Source of the DNA: Kofleriaceae bacterium
GTDB lineage: Bacteria > Myxococcota_A > Polyangia > Haliangiales > Haliangiaceae
Assembly (NCBI GenBank): GCA_020633495.1
Contig: JACKDR010000015.1
Coordinates: 62,001-126,000 of the forward strand
Direction: 5' to 3'
DNA length: 64,000 nucleotides
A program made the position numbers and the translations under genes. The notes beneath the pieces are model-generated. The model was given only the letters and a program-made list of their open reading frames with translations, was not told the origin of the DNA and did no database searches. Shown here one piece after another: positions 24,958 to 33,703 of the stretch; position 1 is the first letter of the stretch; every line of letters begins with the position of its first letter.

Positions 24958-25968
24958 CTAGAGCAGATCGATGTGGCTGCCGGCCAGCTTCCACGCGCCG
25001 CCGCGCCAGCGCAGCTCGAGCGTCATGAAGTCCGACGCCACGCCGATCTCGACGCCGTCGCCGGAGAACATGGCGCGGCCCGACGAGCCGCCCGACGTCA
25101 GCTCGCTGCGGATCGACTCCGGGATGCCCTCGCAGCTGCGGACCAGCGCCTTGACGTCCTTCTCGACGGTGACCTTGGCGGCCTCGTAGCCCTCGTCGGT
25201 GGCGCGCCACCGGTACGGGAACGTCGCGACCGCGGCGAGCGCGTCGCGATCGCACGACGTCAGCGCGGCGGTCGCGGCGGCCACCGCGGCCGGGTACGAG
25301 GCGACGGCGTCGACGGGGATCGTCACCGGCGTGAGGTCGCCGAGCTCGAGGCCGGTGACGCAGCTGTCGCGGCGGGGGGCCCTGGTGACCGCGTCGATCG
25401 TGATGGTCAGGCGGTGGACGGTGCGCGGCGGCGTCAGCTCCCACTCGACGATGCCGTCGTCCTCGCTGGCCTCGGCGCGTCGTGGCGGCTCGTCGTCGAC
25501 GGTGAGGGTCAGCGCGGTCGGCCGGTTGTAGCGACCGTCGAGCATCGCGGTCTCGCCGGGCGTCCCGGCGGTGACGCGGATCCACGACAGCGTGGTCGGC
25601 GCGGTCAGCTCGACGGTGACGGCCTCGCCGACGCCGTCGCCCGACTTCGCCTCGCACCACGGCCGACCCAGCAGCGCCGGCCGGTCGTCCTTGCGGTCGC
25701 GATCGGAGGTCGACGTCACCGCGACCTGGATGAACCGCGCCGTGGGATCCGACGGATCGGGCCCCGCCGCCGCCGCGGCGTCGGCCGCGACGGTCCCGGC
25801 GTCGGTGGTGGCGACCGCGGCGTCGCCGGTCGCGGCCGGCGGCGTCGCTGGCGCGGCGGTCGCGGCGGCGTCGCCGCCGCCGGCCTTGCCCGGACGTGGG
25901 TCCGACTTGCACGCCAGCAACGACGCGCCGCAAGCGGCGAACAGCGAGGCCCCGCGCCAGATCCGCAT
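24958..25968 (-). CDS. Lipoprotein with NADase-type glycan-binding (discoidin-like) domain
   Basis: A 336-residue lipoprotein (signal ASLFAACGASLLAC, then an Ala/Asp linker to about 75). Residues about 80-215 match the discoidin-like domain known as NADase-type glycan-binding. Its features are TTLSWIRVTAGTP, LDGRYNRPTALTLTVDD, VHRLTITIDAV, and the closing DSCVTGLELGDL. The C-terminal 110 residues resemble an NTF2/SnoaL-like fold (ALAAVATFPYRWRATDEGY, then FMTLELRWRGGAWKLAGSH). The pairing suggests surface carbohydrate recognition; there is no catalytic NADase domain here. ATG 25968 begins the signal peptide. Confidence 0.6.
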   Translation of the reverse strand: MRIWRGASLFAACGASLLACKSDPRPGKAGGGDAAATAAPATPPAATGDAAVATTDAGTVAADAAAAAGPDPSDPTARFIQVAVTSTSDRDRKDDRPALLGRPWCEAKSGDGVGEAVTVELTAPTTLSWIRVTAGTPGETAMLDGRYNRPTALTLTVDDEPPRRAEASEDDGIVEWELTPPRTVHRLTITIDAVTRAPRRDSCVTGLELGDLTPVTIPVDAVASYPAAVAAATAALTSCDRDALAAVATFPYRWRATDEGYEAAKVTVEKDVKALVRSCEGIPESIRSELTSGGSSGRAMFSGDGVEIGVASDFMTLELRWRGGAWKLAGSHIDLL

Positions 25969-25998
25969 CGCCCGACGATACCACCGGGCCACACGCCG

Positions 25999-26607
25999 TC
26001 ACCGCGCCGCGCGCGCGGCCGCGAGCTGGGCCTCGAGCTCGGCGATCCGGGCGTCGCGGCGGGCCAGCGCGGCCTCGACGTCGGCGGCGTCGAGGCGCCG
26101 GGGGATGTGCTGCGGACAGTTGGCGTCCCAGGCCGTGACCGCGATCCGGATCGCGCGCTCGGCGCGGGCGCCCGCGGGGGTGAGCCGCGCCAGCAGCGCC
26201 GCGTCGTCGACGACGACGGTGGCGTGGCCCCAGATCTTGACGCGCCGGCGGTGCGCGTAGTCGATCAGGAACAGGTGGACGCGTGGGTTGTCGGCGAGGT
26301 TGCCGACCGAGATGTACTGTCGGTTGCCGCGCAGGTCGGCGAAGCCGAGGGTCCTCTCGTCGAGGACGTGCAGGAACCCCGGCGGCCCGCCGCGGTGCTG
26401 GATGTAGGGCTGGCCGTCGAGGTTGGCGGTGGCCAGGAACACGCTGGTCTGGGCCGCGACGAACCGCGCGAGGTCGTCGGTGATCGTCGTGGCCCAGCCG
26501 TCGCCGGCCTCCATGGCGGCGTAGGCACGGCGGGAGCCCATGCGCTCCTGCGCCGCCTTGACCGAAGGGGTGAACGCGACGTCGCTGGGCGGACGCGGGC
26601 GGGTCAT
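25999..26607 (-). CDS. Pyridoxamine 5'-phosphate oxidase-like flavin protein
   Basis: A 202-residue protein of the PPOX-like split-barrel family. It has TSVFLATANLDGQPYIQHRGG (read as two pieces), VLDERTLGFADLRGNRQYISVGNL and NPRVHLFLIDYAHRRRVKIWGHA. These are typical of PPOX-like proteins that bind FMN or F420 and reduce or scavenge small oxidants. A C-terminal helix (AALARRDARIAELEAQLAAARAAR, in part) forms a short coiled coil. CGAGGAG lies just upstream of ATG 26607. It is divergent from a LysR-type regulator at 26751, which is the likely controller. Confidence 0.78.
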   Translation of the reverse strand: MTRPRPPSDVAFTPSVKAAQERMGSRRAYAAMEAGDGWATTITDDLARFVAAQTSVFLATANLDGQPYIQHRGGPPGFLHVLDERTLGFADLRGNRQYISVGNLADNPRVHLFLIDYAHRRRVKIWGHATVVVDDAALLARLTPAGARAERAIRIAVTAWDANCPQHIPRRLDAADVEAALARRDARIAELEAQLAAARAAR

Positions 26608-26697
26608 GGTCGGGCTCCTCGGTGAGGGGGGCGCGGCGACCGGGCGTCGCCGCTCGACCAGGGTGCGTCGTGGCTTGCGGCGCAACAATCTGCGCAG

Positions 26698-26727
26698 TTG
26701 ACAACAGACTCTTGCACGCGGTGCAAT
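26698..26727 (+). promoter_or_regulatory. Predicted LysR-gene promoter with a T-N11-A LysR box
   Basis: TTGACA (26698-26703) and TGCAAT (26722-26727) form a promoter with an 18-base spacer. The palindrome TTGCACGCGGTGCAA (26712-26726) covers the -10 and fits the LysR-family T-N11-A rule. The layout would allow autorepression and divergent control of the oxidase gene at 26607. Because the promoter overlaps GTG 26721, the downstream ATG 26751 is preferred as start. Confidence 0.55.
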
Positions 26728-26750
26728 GCTGCATCGACCGGCTCGACGCC

Positions 26751-27632
26751 ATGGCCGTCTTCGTCGCGGTCGCCGACCTCCGCGGGTTCGCGCCCGCGGC
26801 GCGGCGCCTCGGCCTGTCGCCGTCGGTGGTGACCCGCCAGATCGCCGGGCTCGAGGACCGGCTCGGCACCCGCCTGCTGCAGCGCACGACCCGCTCGGTG
26901 ACGCTGACCGACGCCGGCGCGCGCTTCCTCGAGCGCGCCCGCCGCATCCTCGCCGACGTCGACGAGGCCGAGCGCGCGGCCGGGGCCGAGCGGACGGCGC
27001 CGGTCGGGCGCCTCGTGGTCGCGGCGCCCAACGTGTTCGGGCGGCGGCACGTCTCGCCGCTGATGGGCAGGTACCTGGCGCGCTACCCGGCGGTGACCGG
27101 CGAGCTGACCCTGGCCGATCGCGTGGTCAACCTGGTCGAGGACGGCATCGACGTCGCGGTCCGGATCGGCACCCTCGACGACTCGAGCCTGATCGCGCGC
27201 GCCGTCGGCGCCACCCGGCGCGTCGTGGTGGCGTCGCCGCGCTACCTGGCGCGCCACCGCAAGCTGCGCACCCCCGACGATCTCGCCCACCACGCGGTCA
27301 TCCAGTTCGCCCCGAGCGCGGCGGCCCCGGCGTGGCGGTTCGGCGCCGCTGGCCACGAGCGCGAGGTCGCGATCCGGCCGGCGTACGTCACCAACAGCGC
27401 CGACGCCGCCATCGACCACGCGCTGCGCGGCGGCGGCCCGACGATGGTGCTCGCCTACCAGGTCGCCGACGAGGTGCGCGCCGGTCGCCTGCGCATCGTG
27501 CTCGCCGACGCCGAGCCGGCGCCGCTGCCGATCCGCGTCGTCTACGCCTCGACCCGCCTGCTGTCGGCCAAGGTGCGCGCGTTCGTCGAGCTGGTCGGCG
27601 CGACCTGCGACTGGCGGTTCGTCGAGCTGTGA
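26751..27632 (+). CDS. LysR-family transcriptional regulator
   Basis: A 293-residue LysR regulator. The N-terminal winged helix is FVAVADLRGFAPAARRLGLSPSVVTRQIAGLEDRLGTRLLQRTTRSVTLTDAG (about residues 3-55, read in pieces). The linker helix and the two-lobe periplasmic-binding-type effector domain follow (GRLVVAAPNVFGRRHVSPL, then VVASPRYLARHRKL). This is the subfamily usually annotated near oxidoreductases. The start is ATG 26751, because an upstream GTG at 26721 falls within the predicted -10. It is divergent from the PPOX-like gene. Confidence 0.88.
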   Translation: MAVFVAVADLRGFAPAARRLGLSPSVVTRQIAGLEDRLGTRLLQRTTRSVTLTDAGARFLERARRILADVDEAERAAGAERTAPVGRLVVAAPNVFGRRHVSPLMGRYLARYPAVTGELTLADRVVNLVEDGIDVAVRIGTLDDSSLIARAVGATRRVVVASPRYLARHRKLRTPDDLAHHAVIQFAPSAAAPAWRFGAAGHEREVAIRPAYVTNSADAAIDHALRGGGPTMVLAYQVADEVRAGRLRIVLADAEPAPLPIRVVYASTRLLSAKVRAFVELVGATCDWRFVEL

Positions 27633-27645
27633 GCGCGCCGCGCCG

Positions 27646-28989
27646 CTACTCGACCGCGGCGCGATCGACCGCGAAGACGTAGCGGGCGCCGGCCGCCTCG
27701 CTGAGGCTCCACAGGCTGGCGTCGACCGGGTCGTACGACAGATCCTCGGGGCTGTCGCTCCAGCCGAAGGTCTGGCTCGGGGCGCCCTCGCGGGCGTGGT
27801 ACAGGTCGCCGCCGGCGCCGGGCGGCTTGCTCGACGACAGCCACAGGTTGTCGTCGAGGGCGAGGCCGCCCTGCAGGTGCGAGTGCCCCGACCACCACGC
27901 GCGGTCGGCGATCACGCGGCCGTCGCCGACGACCTGCAGCCGCCCGGTCGCGGCGTCGAGCGGCCACCGGTACAGCCGCCCGGTGATCGAGGTGGCGTCG
28001 TACTCGCCCGACAGCAGGCTCGGCGGCGTCGACGTGCGGTCGACCGAGACGAACGAGAACCGAGGCGCGCACGCCGAGACCTGCGCGACGGTGTCGACCT
28101 GGGGCAGGACGTAGGCGTAGCCGTGGGCGTGGTAGGCGTCGGTGGTGGCGTCGTAGCCGATCGCGTCGACGGAGGTGTCGACCTTCATCACGTGGTCGAG
28201 GTCGAAGACCCGGAAGCCGACCCCGGTGTGGACGACGTAGAGGTAGTGGCCGACCCAGGCCAGGCCGCCGGCGTGCACCGGCACCGGCGCGAAGCTGGCG
28301 TGGCCGTCGACGACCACCGGATCGACGAGCAGCACGAACCGGTAGCGCACGTCGGTCGGGTCGGTGGCGTCGACGACGGCGACGCGGACGCCCTTGTCGA
28401 CGGTCGAGCCGGGATCGCCGGCCGGATCGTAGTACCAGCTCACCATCAGGACGCGCCGGCCGTCGACGCGGCCGCCGGTGACGGCGTCGCCCGAGCCGGT
28501 GATGCCCTGCGGGATCCAGTAGGCGACGCCGTTGTCGCCGGACTGCCAGCCGAACGCCTGGCGGACCCCGGGCGCGTCGCCGGGCAGGGCGCCGGTCGCG
28601 ATCGGCGTCGCGGTCCGGTTGAGATCGCCGAGGACGTCGGCGAGGGGGACGGTGTCGAGCGCCGCGGCGAGATCGTCGACGATGGCGCCGCGGTCGCGCC
28701 ACTCGTCGCGGTCCTCGAGCGGGAACGCGCACCGATCGATCGGCACCAGGCCGCCGTCCTCGACGAGCCCGCCCGGGGCCACCGGGCAGGCCTGGCGCCG
28801 CGCCGGCGCACGGATCCGGGCGCGGGCCGGCGTCGGGATCAGGGGCGCCGCGTCGGGCGCGGCGTCGCCGCCGCCGGCGTCTGGATCGTCGGCGTCGCCG
28901 GTCGTGCCGCACGCGCCGGTCAGCGCGACCCCGACGACCCCGACGACGCCGATGACGACCAGGGGCAGGGCGGGACGCGCGAGCCGCAT
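27646..28989 (-). CDS. Lipoprotein, unknown function, propeller-like
   Basis: A 447-residue lipoprotein. The signal ALPLVVIGVVGVVGVALTGAC ends in a lipobox with Cys near residue 27, followed by an Asp/Ala/Gly linker. The mature part has repeated strand pairs: RRVLMVSWYYDPAGD, GVRVAVVDATDPTDVRYRFVLLV, LAWVGHYLYVVHTGVGFRVFDLD, YAYVLPQVDTV, LWLSSSKPPGAGG and SLWSLSEAAGARYVFAVD. This resembles a six-bladed propeller of secreted LVIVD-type proteins. No catalytic motif is visible. It is divergent from the large activase gene, with a 253-base regulatory gap between. Confidence 0.6.
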   Translation of the reverse strand: MRLARPALPLVVIGVVGVVGVALTGACGTTGDADDPDAGGGDAAPDAAPLIPTPARARIRAPARRQACPVAPGGLVEDGGLVPIDRCAFPLEDRDEWRDRGAIVDDLAAALDTVPLADVLGDLNRTATPIATGALPGDAPGVRQAFGWQSGDNGVAYWIPQGITGSGDAVTGGRVDGRRVLMVSWYYDPAGDPGSTVDKGVRVAVVDATDPTDVRYRFVLLVDPVVVDGHASFAPVPVHAGGLAWVGHYLYVVHTGVGFRVFDLDHVMKVDTSVDAIGYDATTDAYHAHGYAYVLPQVDTVAQVSACAPRFSFVSVDRTSTPPSLLSGEYDATSITGRLYRWPLDAATGRLQVVGDGRVIADRAWWSGHSHLQGGLALDDNLWLSSSKPPGAGGDLYHAREGAPSQTFGWSDSPEDLSYDPVDASLWSLSEAAGARYVFAVDRAAVE

Positions 28990-29124
28990 GACCTCGGGTG
29001 TAGCAAGCCCGGTGCCGGGCCGCGACCCGGCCCGGACGCGCCTGGGCGCGCCCGGCGCGCCTCGTCGCCCGCGTCGCTGCGGACGACGGTGGGCAGCTGC
29101 GACCTCGGGTCTGCGCACCGCGAG

Positions 29125-29138
29125 TTGACCCCGGTCAA
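29125..29138. promoter_or_regulatory. FNR/FixK-type box upstream of the acyl-CoA dehydratase activase
   Basis: TTGACCCCGGTCAA is a perfect 6-2-6 dyad with the TTGAC-N4-GTCAA form accepted by the CRP/FNR/FixK family. Its centre is about 111 bases before ATG 29243. If it works as a class II activator site (-41.5), transcription would start near 29173. The downstream product belongs to an oxygen-labile family, which makes oxygen-dependent control reasonable. No CRP/FNR gene is in the window. Confidence 0.5.
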
Positions 29139-29170
29139 GTCGCGCCGGGTCGCCGCCCGCTACCAACAGG

Positions 29171-29188
29171 CGACTGACATGTCAGTCG
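29171..29188. promoter_or_regulatory. Perfect 18-bp palindrome (possible repressor operator)
   Basis: CGACTGACATGTCAGTCG is exactly self-complementary. It lies 33 bases downstream of the FNR-type box and 55 bases before ATG 29243, where a transcription start would be expected. A TetR- or GntR-type dimer is the usual reader of such sites. The remainder of the gap (28990-29124 and 29189-29242) shows only the AGGGA ribosome-binding site at 29231-29235. Confidence 0.55.
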
Positions 29189-29242
29189 GTGGCCCGCGCC
29201 GCCGTGATCGCGGCACGTCGCCGCGCGCGAAGGGACCTCACC

Positions 29243-32200
29243 ATGGTCGAGCGATTTCTCGGGATCGATGTCGGCGCCGAGACCGTCAAGGTGGTCGAGC
29301 TGTGCGTGAGCGGGGACGTCCCCGCCGTCGGCCGGCGCTGGTGCGTCGAGCACCACAAGGATCCGTCGGCGGCGCTGCGGCGCGTCCTGGTCGAGGCCGA
29401 CTGGGCCACGGTGCGCGGCGCCGCCGCCACCGGGCGCGCCAGCCGCAACGTCGAGCTCGAGCGGGTGCCGACCAAGGCGGCGCTGGCCAGCGGCGTCCGC
29501 CACCGCTTCCCCGGCCTCGAGCCGGCGACCGTGGTCTCGATTGGCGCCCACGGCTTCGGCGTGCTCGAGCTGCGGCCCAGCGGCGACGTCTACCGCGAGA
29601 ACTCGCGCTGCTCGCAGGGCACCGGCAACTTCCTGCGCCAGCTGGTCGAGCGCTTCGAGCTCACCGTCGAGGAGGCCAGCGAGCTGTGCGCCGACGTCGC
29701 GACCCCCGCCGCGCTGTCGGGCCGGTGCCCGGTCATCCTCAAGACCGACATGACCCACCTCGCCAACAAGGGCGAGGATCGCGCCGCGATCGTCGCCGGG
29801 CTGTACGACGCGGTCTGCGAGAACGTCCGCGTCCTGGTCAAGCCGCGGCTGTCGCCGCCCCGGGTCCTGCTCGCCGGCGGCGTCATGCGCGCGCGCCGGG
29901 TCAGCGACAACTTCCGTCGCCACCTCGCGGCCCAGGGCATGGAGCTGGTCGAGGCCGACACCGCCGACGGGCTCGATCTCGAGGCGCTGGGCGCCGCCGT
30001 CGTCGCGACCCGGCACGCCCGGCCGCTGCCCACGCTCGACGCGCTGTTCGCCGATCACGACGCCGCGCACTTCGAGGCGGTCCCGGCGCTGCGCGCCGCG
30101 CTCGGCCAGGTCGTCCACATGCCACCGCTGGTCTACCCGCCGGTCGATCGCGATCGCACGGTCGCGCTCGGCTTCGACATCGGCTCGACCGGCTCGAAGG
30201 CGCTCGCGGTCGATCTCGGCGACGGCGCGCCGATCTGGGAGGGCTACCTCAACACCTCGGGCGACCCGGTCGGCGCCGCCCGCAAGCTCGCGGGCAAGTT
30301 CCTCGACGCCACCGGCGGCCGCTACGCGGTGGGCGCGATCGGCGCCACCGGCTCGGGTCGTGAGATCGTCGGCTCGCTGATGCGCAGCTGCTTCGGCAGC
30401 GAGCCGGTGTTCGTGCTCAACGAGATCGCCGCCCACGCCGAGGGCGCGCTGTCCTTCGATCCGAAGGTCGACACGATCTTCGAGATCGGCGGCCAGGACG
30501 CCAAGTACATCCGGCTCGACAACGGCCGCATCTCCGACGCCGCGATGAACGAGGCGTGCAGCGCCGGCACCGGCTCGTTCATCGCCGAGCAGGGCAGCAA
30601 GTTCGCCGGCATCGACGGCGTCGCCCACCTGGGCGAGGTCGCGCTCGGCGCCGACGGCGGGGTGTCGCTGGGCCAGCACTGCTCGGTCTTCATGGCCGAG
30701 GTCATCGACGAGGCGGTCGCGGCCGGCGTGCCGCAGCCGCGGATCATCGCCGGCATCTACGACTCGATCATCCAGAACTACCTCAACCGGGTGAAGGGCA
30801 ACCGCTCGGTCGGCGACCGCATCTTCTGCCAGGGCATGCCGTTCCGCGCCGACGCCCTGGCCGCGGCGGTGGCGCGCCAGACCGGGCGCACCGTGATCGT
30901 GCCGCCGATCCCCGGGACGATCGGCGCGCTCGGCATCGCGCTGCTGGCCCGCCGCGAGGTGGTCGACGCGACCCGGCCGCCCCTCGACCTCGCCGTGTTC
31001 CTGACCGCCACCGTCGAGGACAAGGACGTCTTCGTCTGCAAGTCGACCAAGGGCTGCGGCGGCGCCGGCAACCGCTGCAAGATCGATCGCATCCAGACCC
31101 GGGTCGCGGGGCGCAAGCAGAAGTTCCTGTGGGGCGGCAACTGCTCGCTGTTCGACCGCGGCACCAACCGGCGCAAGCTGCCCGACCTGGCGCCCGATCC
31201 GTTCCGCGAGCGTGACGAGCTGGCCCGCGCGTTCCTGACCCTGGCGGCGCCGCGCCCCGATGCGCCGCGGGTCGCGCTGCCCGAGGAGTTCGCGCTCAAG
31301 GGCCTGATGCCGTTCTTCGCGACCTTCGTCCACCGCCTCGGCTTCGACGTCAAGGTCTACGGCGACGGCACCCACCGCCACCTCAAGCGCGGCATCGAGG
31401 CCGCGAGCGTGCCGTTCTGCGCGCCGATGCAGCTGTACCAGGGCGTGATCGAGACGATCCTCGACGACGCGCCGGACATCCTGATCGCGCCGCGGCTGCG
31501 CGAGCTGCCGCGCCAGCGCGACGAGGCCCACGCGGTGACGTGCCCGATCGTCCAGGCCAGCCCGGATCTGGTGCGGCGCGCCGCGCGGTCGTCGCCGAAG
31601 ACCCGGATCGTGACGCCACGGATCGACATCGGCCCCGGCAACCTGGCGTCGACGCGGTTCCGCGACAGCGCGCGCCGGCTCGCCGAGGACCTCGGCGCCG
31701 GCGCCGGCTGGCAGGACGCGTTCGCGGCCGCGGCCGCGGCGCAGCGCCTGTTCGACGACGCGCGCCGCGCGATCGGCGTGCGCGCGCTGGCGTTCGCGCG
31801 GGCCCGCCAGGTCGTCCCGGTGGTCGTGCTGGGCCGCCCGTACACGATCTACAACGACGTCCTCAACTCCAACGTGCCCAACCTGCTGCGCGAGCAGGGC
31901 GCGATGGCGATCCCCGTCGACTGCTACCCGATCGACGACGACGCGCCCATCTTCGACGGCCTGTACTGGGGCTACGGCCAGCTCAACATCCGCGCCGCGC
32001 ACCAGATCCGCCGCGCCGACGGGGTCTACGCGGTCTACTGCTCGAACTACTCGTGCGGCCCCGACAGCTTCACGCTGCACTTCTTCACCTACGCGATGGA
32101 GCACAAGCCGTTCGCGATCATCGAGACCGACGGCCACTCCGGCGACGCCGGCACCAAGACCCGGCTCGAGGCGTTCCTGTTCTGCGTCGAGGGCGACCGC

Positions 32201-33694
32201 CGCCTGAGCGCCGCCACCCGCGCCGCGCTGCCGCGCCGGGACTTCCGCCGCGTCGACGGCGGCAACGTCACGGTCGGCGCCGCCCGGGCGGCCCGGGCGC
32301 GGGTGCTGATCCCGCGCATGGGGCCCAACGCCGACGTCATCGCCGCGGTCATGTGCGGCGAGGGCCTGCGCGCCGAGGCCTTGCCGATGCCGTCGCGCGC
32401 GACGCTGCGGCTCGGCCGCCGCTACACCTCCGGCAAGGAGTGTGTGCCGATGACGCTGACCGCGGGCAGCCTGCTGGCGCGCCTCGACGAGCTCGCCGCC
32501 GAGGCCGGCCCGGACGAGCGCTTCGCGTTCTTCATGCCGAGCGCCGGCGGCCCGTGCCGGTTCGGCGTCTACAACCTGTTCCACAAGATCCTGCTCGAGC
32601 AGACCGGCTGGCGCGACCGCGTCGACGTCATCTCGCCGGACTCCAGCGACTACTTCAAGGACGTCTCGGCCGACTTCCAGATCCGCGCCAGCGTCGCCGC
32701 CGTGGCCTCGGATCTGCTGCTCGCGGCGCTCCACGACGTCCGCCCGGTCGAGCGCCGGCCCGGCGCCGCCCAGCGGATCTACGATCGCCACGTCGCCGAG
32801 CTGATCGCGCTGTTCCGCGGCGTCGGCCCCGGCGGCCTGGCCCGCGGCCTCGCCGAGCTGTCGTCGGGGGCGTTCGGGGTCCGCGCCCTGCTGGCGCGCG
32901 CCGCTGCCGAGCTGCGCCGGGTCAAGGATCCGACGATCGACCTGCCGACGGTGTCGGTGGTCGGCGAGATCTACGTCCGCCTCGATCCGTTCGCCAACGA
33001 CTTCGTGGTCGAGAAGCTCGAGGCGCGCGGTCTCAAGGCCGCGATGGCGCCGTTCAACGAGTGGCTGGAGTACATGAACCACCTGCGGCTGCAGCGGCTC
33101 GACGAGGGCCGCGGGCTGCCCACCGATCGCCGCTTCCACGGCCGCGTCGTCCAGGCGCTGCAGGCCCGGCTCACCGACCGCCTGTACCGGGTGATGGCCG
33201 ACGCCCTGGGCTGGGCGCCGCGCACCACCGTCGCCGACACGGTCCGCGCGGCGGCGCCGTACGTCAGCGCCGAGCTGTTCGGCGAGGCCGTGCTGACCGT
33301 CGGCGGGCCGGTGCACGAGTACCTGCACGGCGCGATCGACGGCGTCGTCGCGGTCGGCCCGCACGAGTGCATGCCCAACAAGATCGCCGAGGCCCAGCTC
33401 GCCCACGTCACCGAGGACCACGGCCTGATCGCGCTCACGCTGCCGGTGAACGGTGATCCGATCGATCCCGAGCTGCTCGATCGCTTCGCCTTCGAGGTCA
33501 AGGAGCGCCACGCGGCGCGGGGCCCCGGGCCGCGCCGGAGCCGCCCGGGCCGCGGCGGCGACCGCGCGCCCGCGGTGACGTGGCGGGACGCGGCGACACG
33601 CGGCGGTGGCCGCGCCGCGCCGGCGACGGCGGCCGGCTTCGTGCCGCTGGGCCAGCTGCGTGGCCGGCGTGGCCCCGGTCGCCCGGCGGTGTGA
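29243..33694 (+). CDS. Acyl-CoA dehydratase activase-related multidomain protein (double BadF/BcrA ASKHA plus DUF2229)
   Basis: A 1483-residue protein. An ASKHA ATPase module at about 1-290 (FLGIDVGAETVKVVEL, CSQGTGNFLRQL) is followed by a second, more canonical one at about 305-590. The second has LGFDIGSTGSKALAVDL, EIGGQDAKYI and EACSAGTGSF with the bridging-cluster Cys. A Cys-rich linker (CKSTKGCGGAGNRC, GGNCSLFDRG) and DUF2229 (about 670-750) come next. A long 2-hydroxyacyl-CoA-dehydratase-like part follows, with VVVLGRPYTIYND, YCSNYSCGPDSF and TDGHSGDAGTKTRLEAF. These enzymes use ATP and a 4Fe-4S cluster to drive one-electron reductive or dehydrating steps on acyl-CoAs and are oxygen-sensitive. 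The basic low-complexity tail after about 1425 is unusual. The start has AGGGA upstream. Confidence 0.82.
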   Translation: MVERFLGIDVGAETVKVVELCVSGDVPAVGRRWCVEHHKDPSAALRRVLVEADWATVRGAAATGRASRNVELERVPTKAALASGVRHRFPGLEPATVVSIGAHGFGVLELRPSGDVYRENSRCSQGTGNFLRQLVERFELTVEEASELCADVATPAALSGRCPVILKTDMTHLANKGEDRAAIVAGLYDAVCENVRVLVKPRLSPPRVLLAGGVMRARRVSDNFRRHLAAQGMELVEADTADGLDLEALGAAVVATRHARPLPTLDALFADHDAAHFEAVPALRAALGQVVHMPPLVYPPVDRDRTVALGFDIGSTGSKALAVDLGDGAPIWEGYLNTSGDPVGAARKLAGKFLDATGGRYAVGAIGATGSGREIVGSLMRSCFGSEPVFVLNEIAAHAEGALSFDPKVDTIFEIGGQDAKYIRLDNGRISDAAMNEACSAGTGSFIAEQGSKFAGIDGVAHLGEVALGADGGVSLGQHCSVFMAEVIDEAVAAGVPQPRIIAGIYDSIIQNYLNRVKGNRSVGDRIFCQGMPFRADALAAAVARQTGRTVIVPPIPGTIGALGIALLARREVVDATRPPLDLAVFLTATVEDKDVFVCKSTKGCGGAGNRCKIDRIQTRVAGRKQKFLWGGNCSLFDRGTNRRKLPDLAPDPFRERDELARAFLTLAAPRPDAPRVALPEEFALKGLMPFFATFVHRLGFDVKVYGDGTHRHLKRGIEAASVPFCAPMQLYQGVIETILDDAPDILIAPRLRELPRQRDEAHAVTCPIVQASPDLVRRAARSSPKTRIVTPRIDIGPGNLASTRFRDSARRLAEDLGAGAGWQDAFAAAAAAQRLFDDARRAIGVRALAFARARQVVPVVVLGRPYTIYNDVLNSNVPNLLREQGAMAIPVDCYPIDDDAPIFDGLYWGYGQLNIRAAHQIRRADGVYAVYCSNYSCGPDSFTLHFFTYAMEHKPFAIIETDGHSGDAGTKTRLEAFLFCVEGDRRLSAATRAALPRRDFRRVDGGNVTVGAARAARARVLIPRMGPNADVIAAVMCGEGLRAEALPMPSRATLRLGRRYTSGKECVPMTLTAGSLLARLDELAAEAGPDERFAFFMPSAGGPCRFGVYNLFHKILLEQTGWRDRVDVISPDSSDYFKDVSADFQIRASVAAVASDLLLAALHDVRPVERRPGAAQRIYDRHVAELIALFRGVGPGGLARGLAELSSGAFGVRALLARAAAELRRVKDPTIDLPTVSVVGEIYVRLDPFANDFVVEKLEARGLKAAMAPFNEWLEYMNHLRLQRLDEGRGLPTDRRFHGRVVQALQARLTDRLYRVMADALGWAPRTTVADTVRAAAPYVSAELFGEAVLTVGGPVHEYLHGAIDGVVAVGPHECMPNKIAEAQLAHVTEDHGLIALTLPVNGDPIDPELLDRFAFEVKERHAARGPGPRRSRPGRGGDRAPAVTWRDAATRGGGRAAPATAAGFVPLGQLRGRRGPGRPAV

Positions 33695-33703
33695 ACCGCG
33701 GGG

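Noticed and set aside
26721..26750. GTG 26721 as start of the LysR gene
   Set aside because: It lies inside the predicted -10 and the LysR box; ATG 26751 gives a normal N-terminus.
29135..33511. A 1458-codon open frame on the minus strand opposite the activase gene
   Set aside because: It is a GC-bias shadow: its translation is Arg/Asp/Val/Gly-rich without motifs, while the plus-strand protein has complete family signatures.
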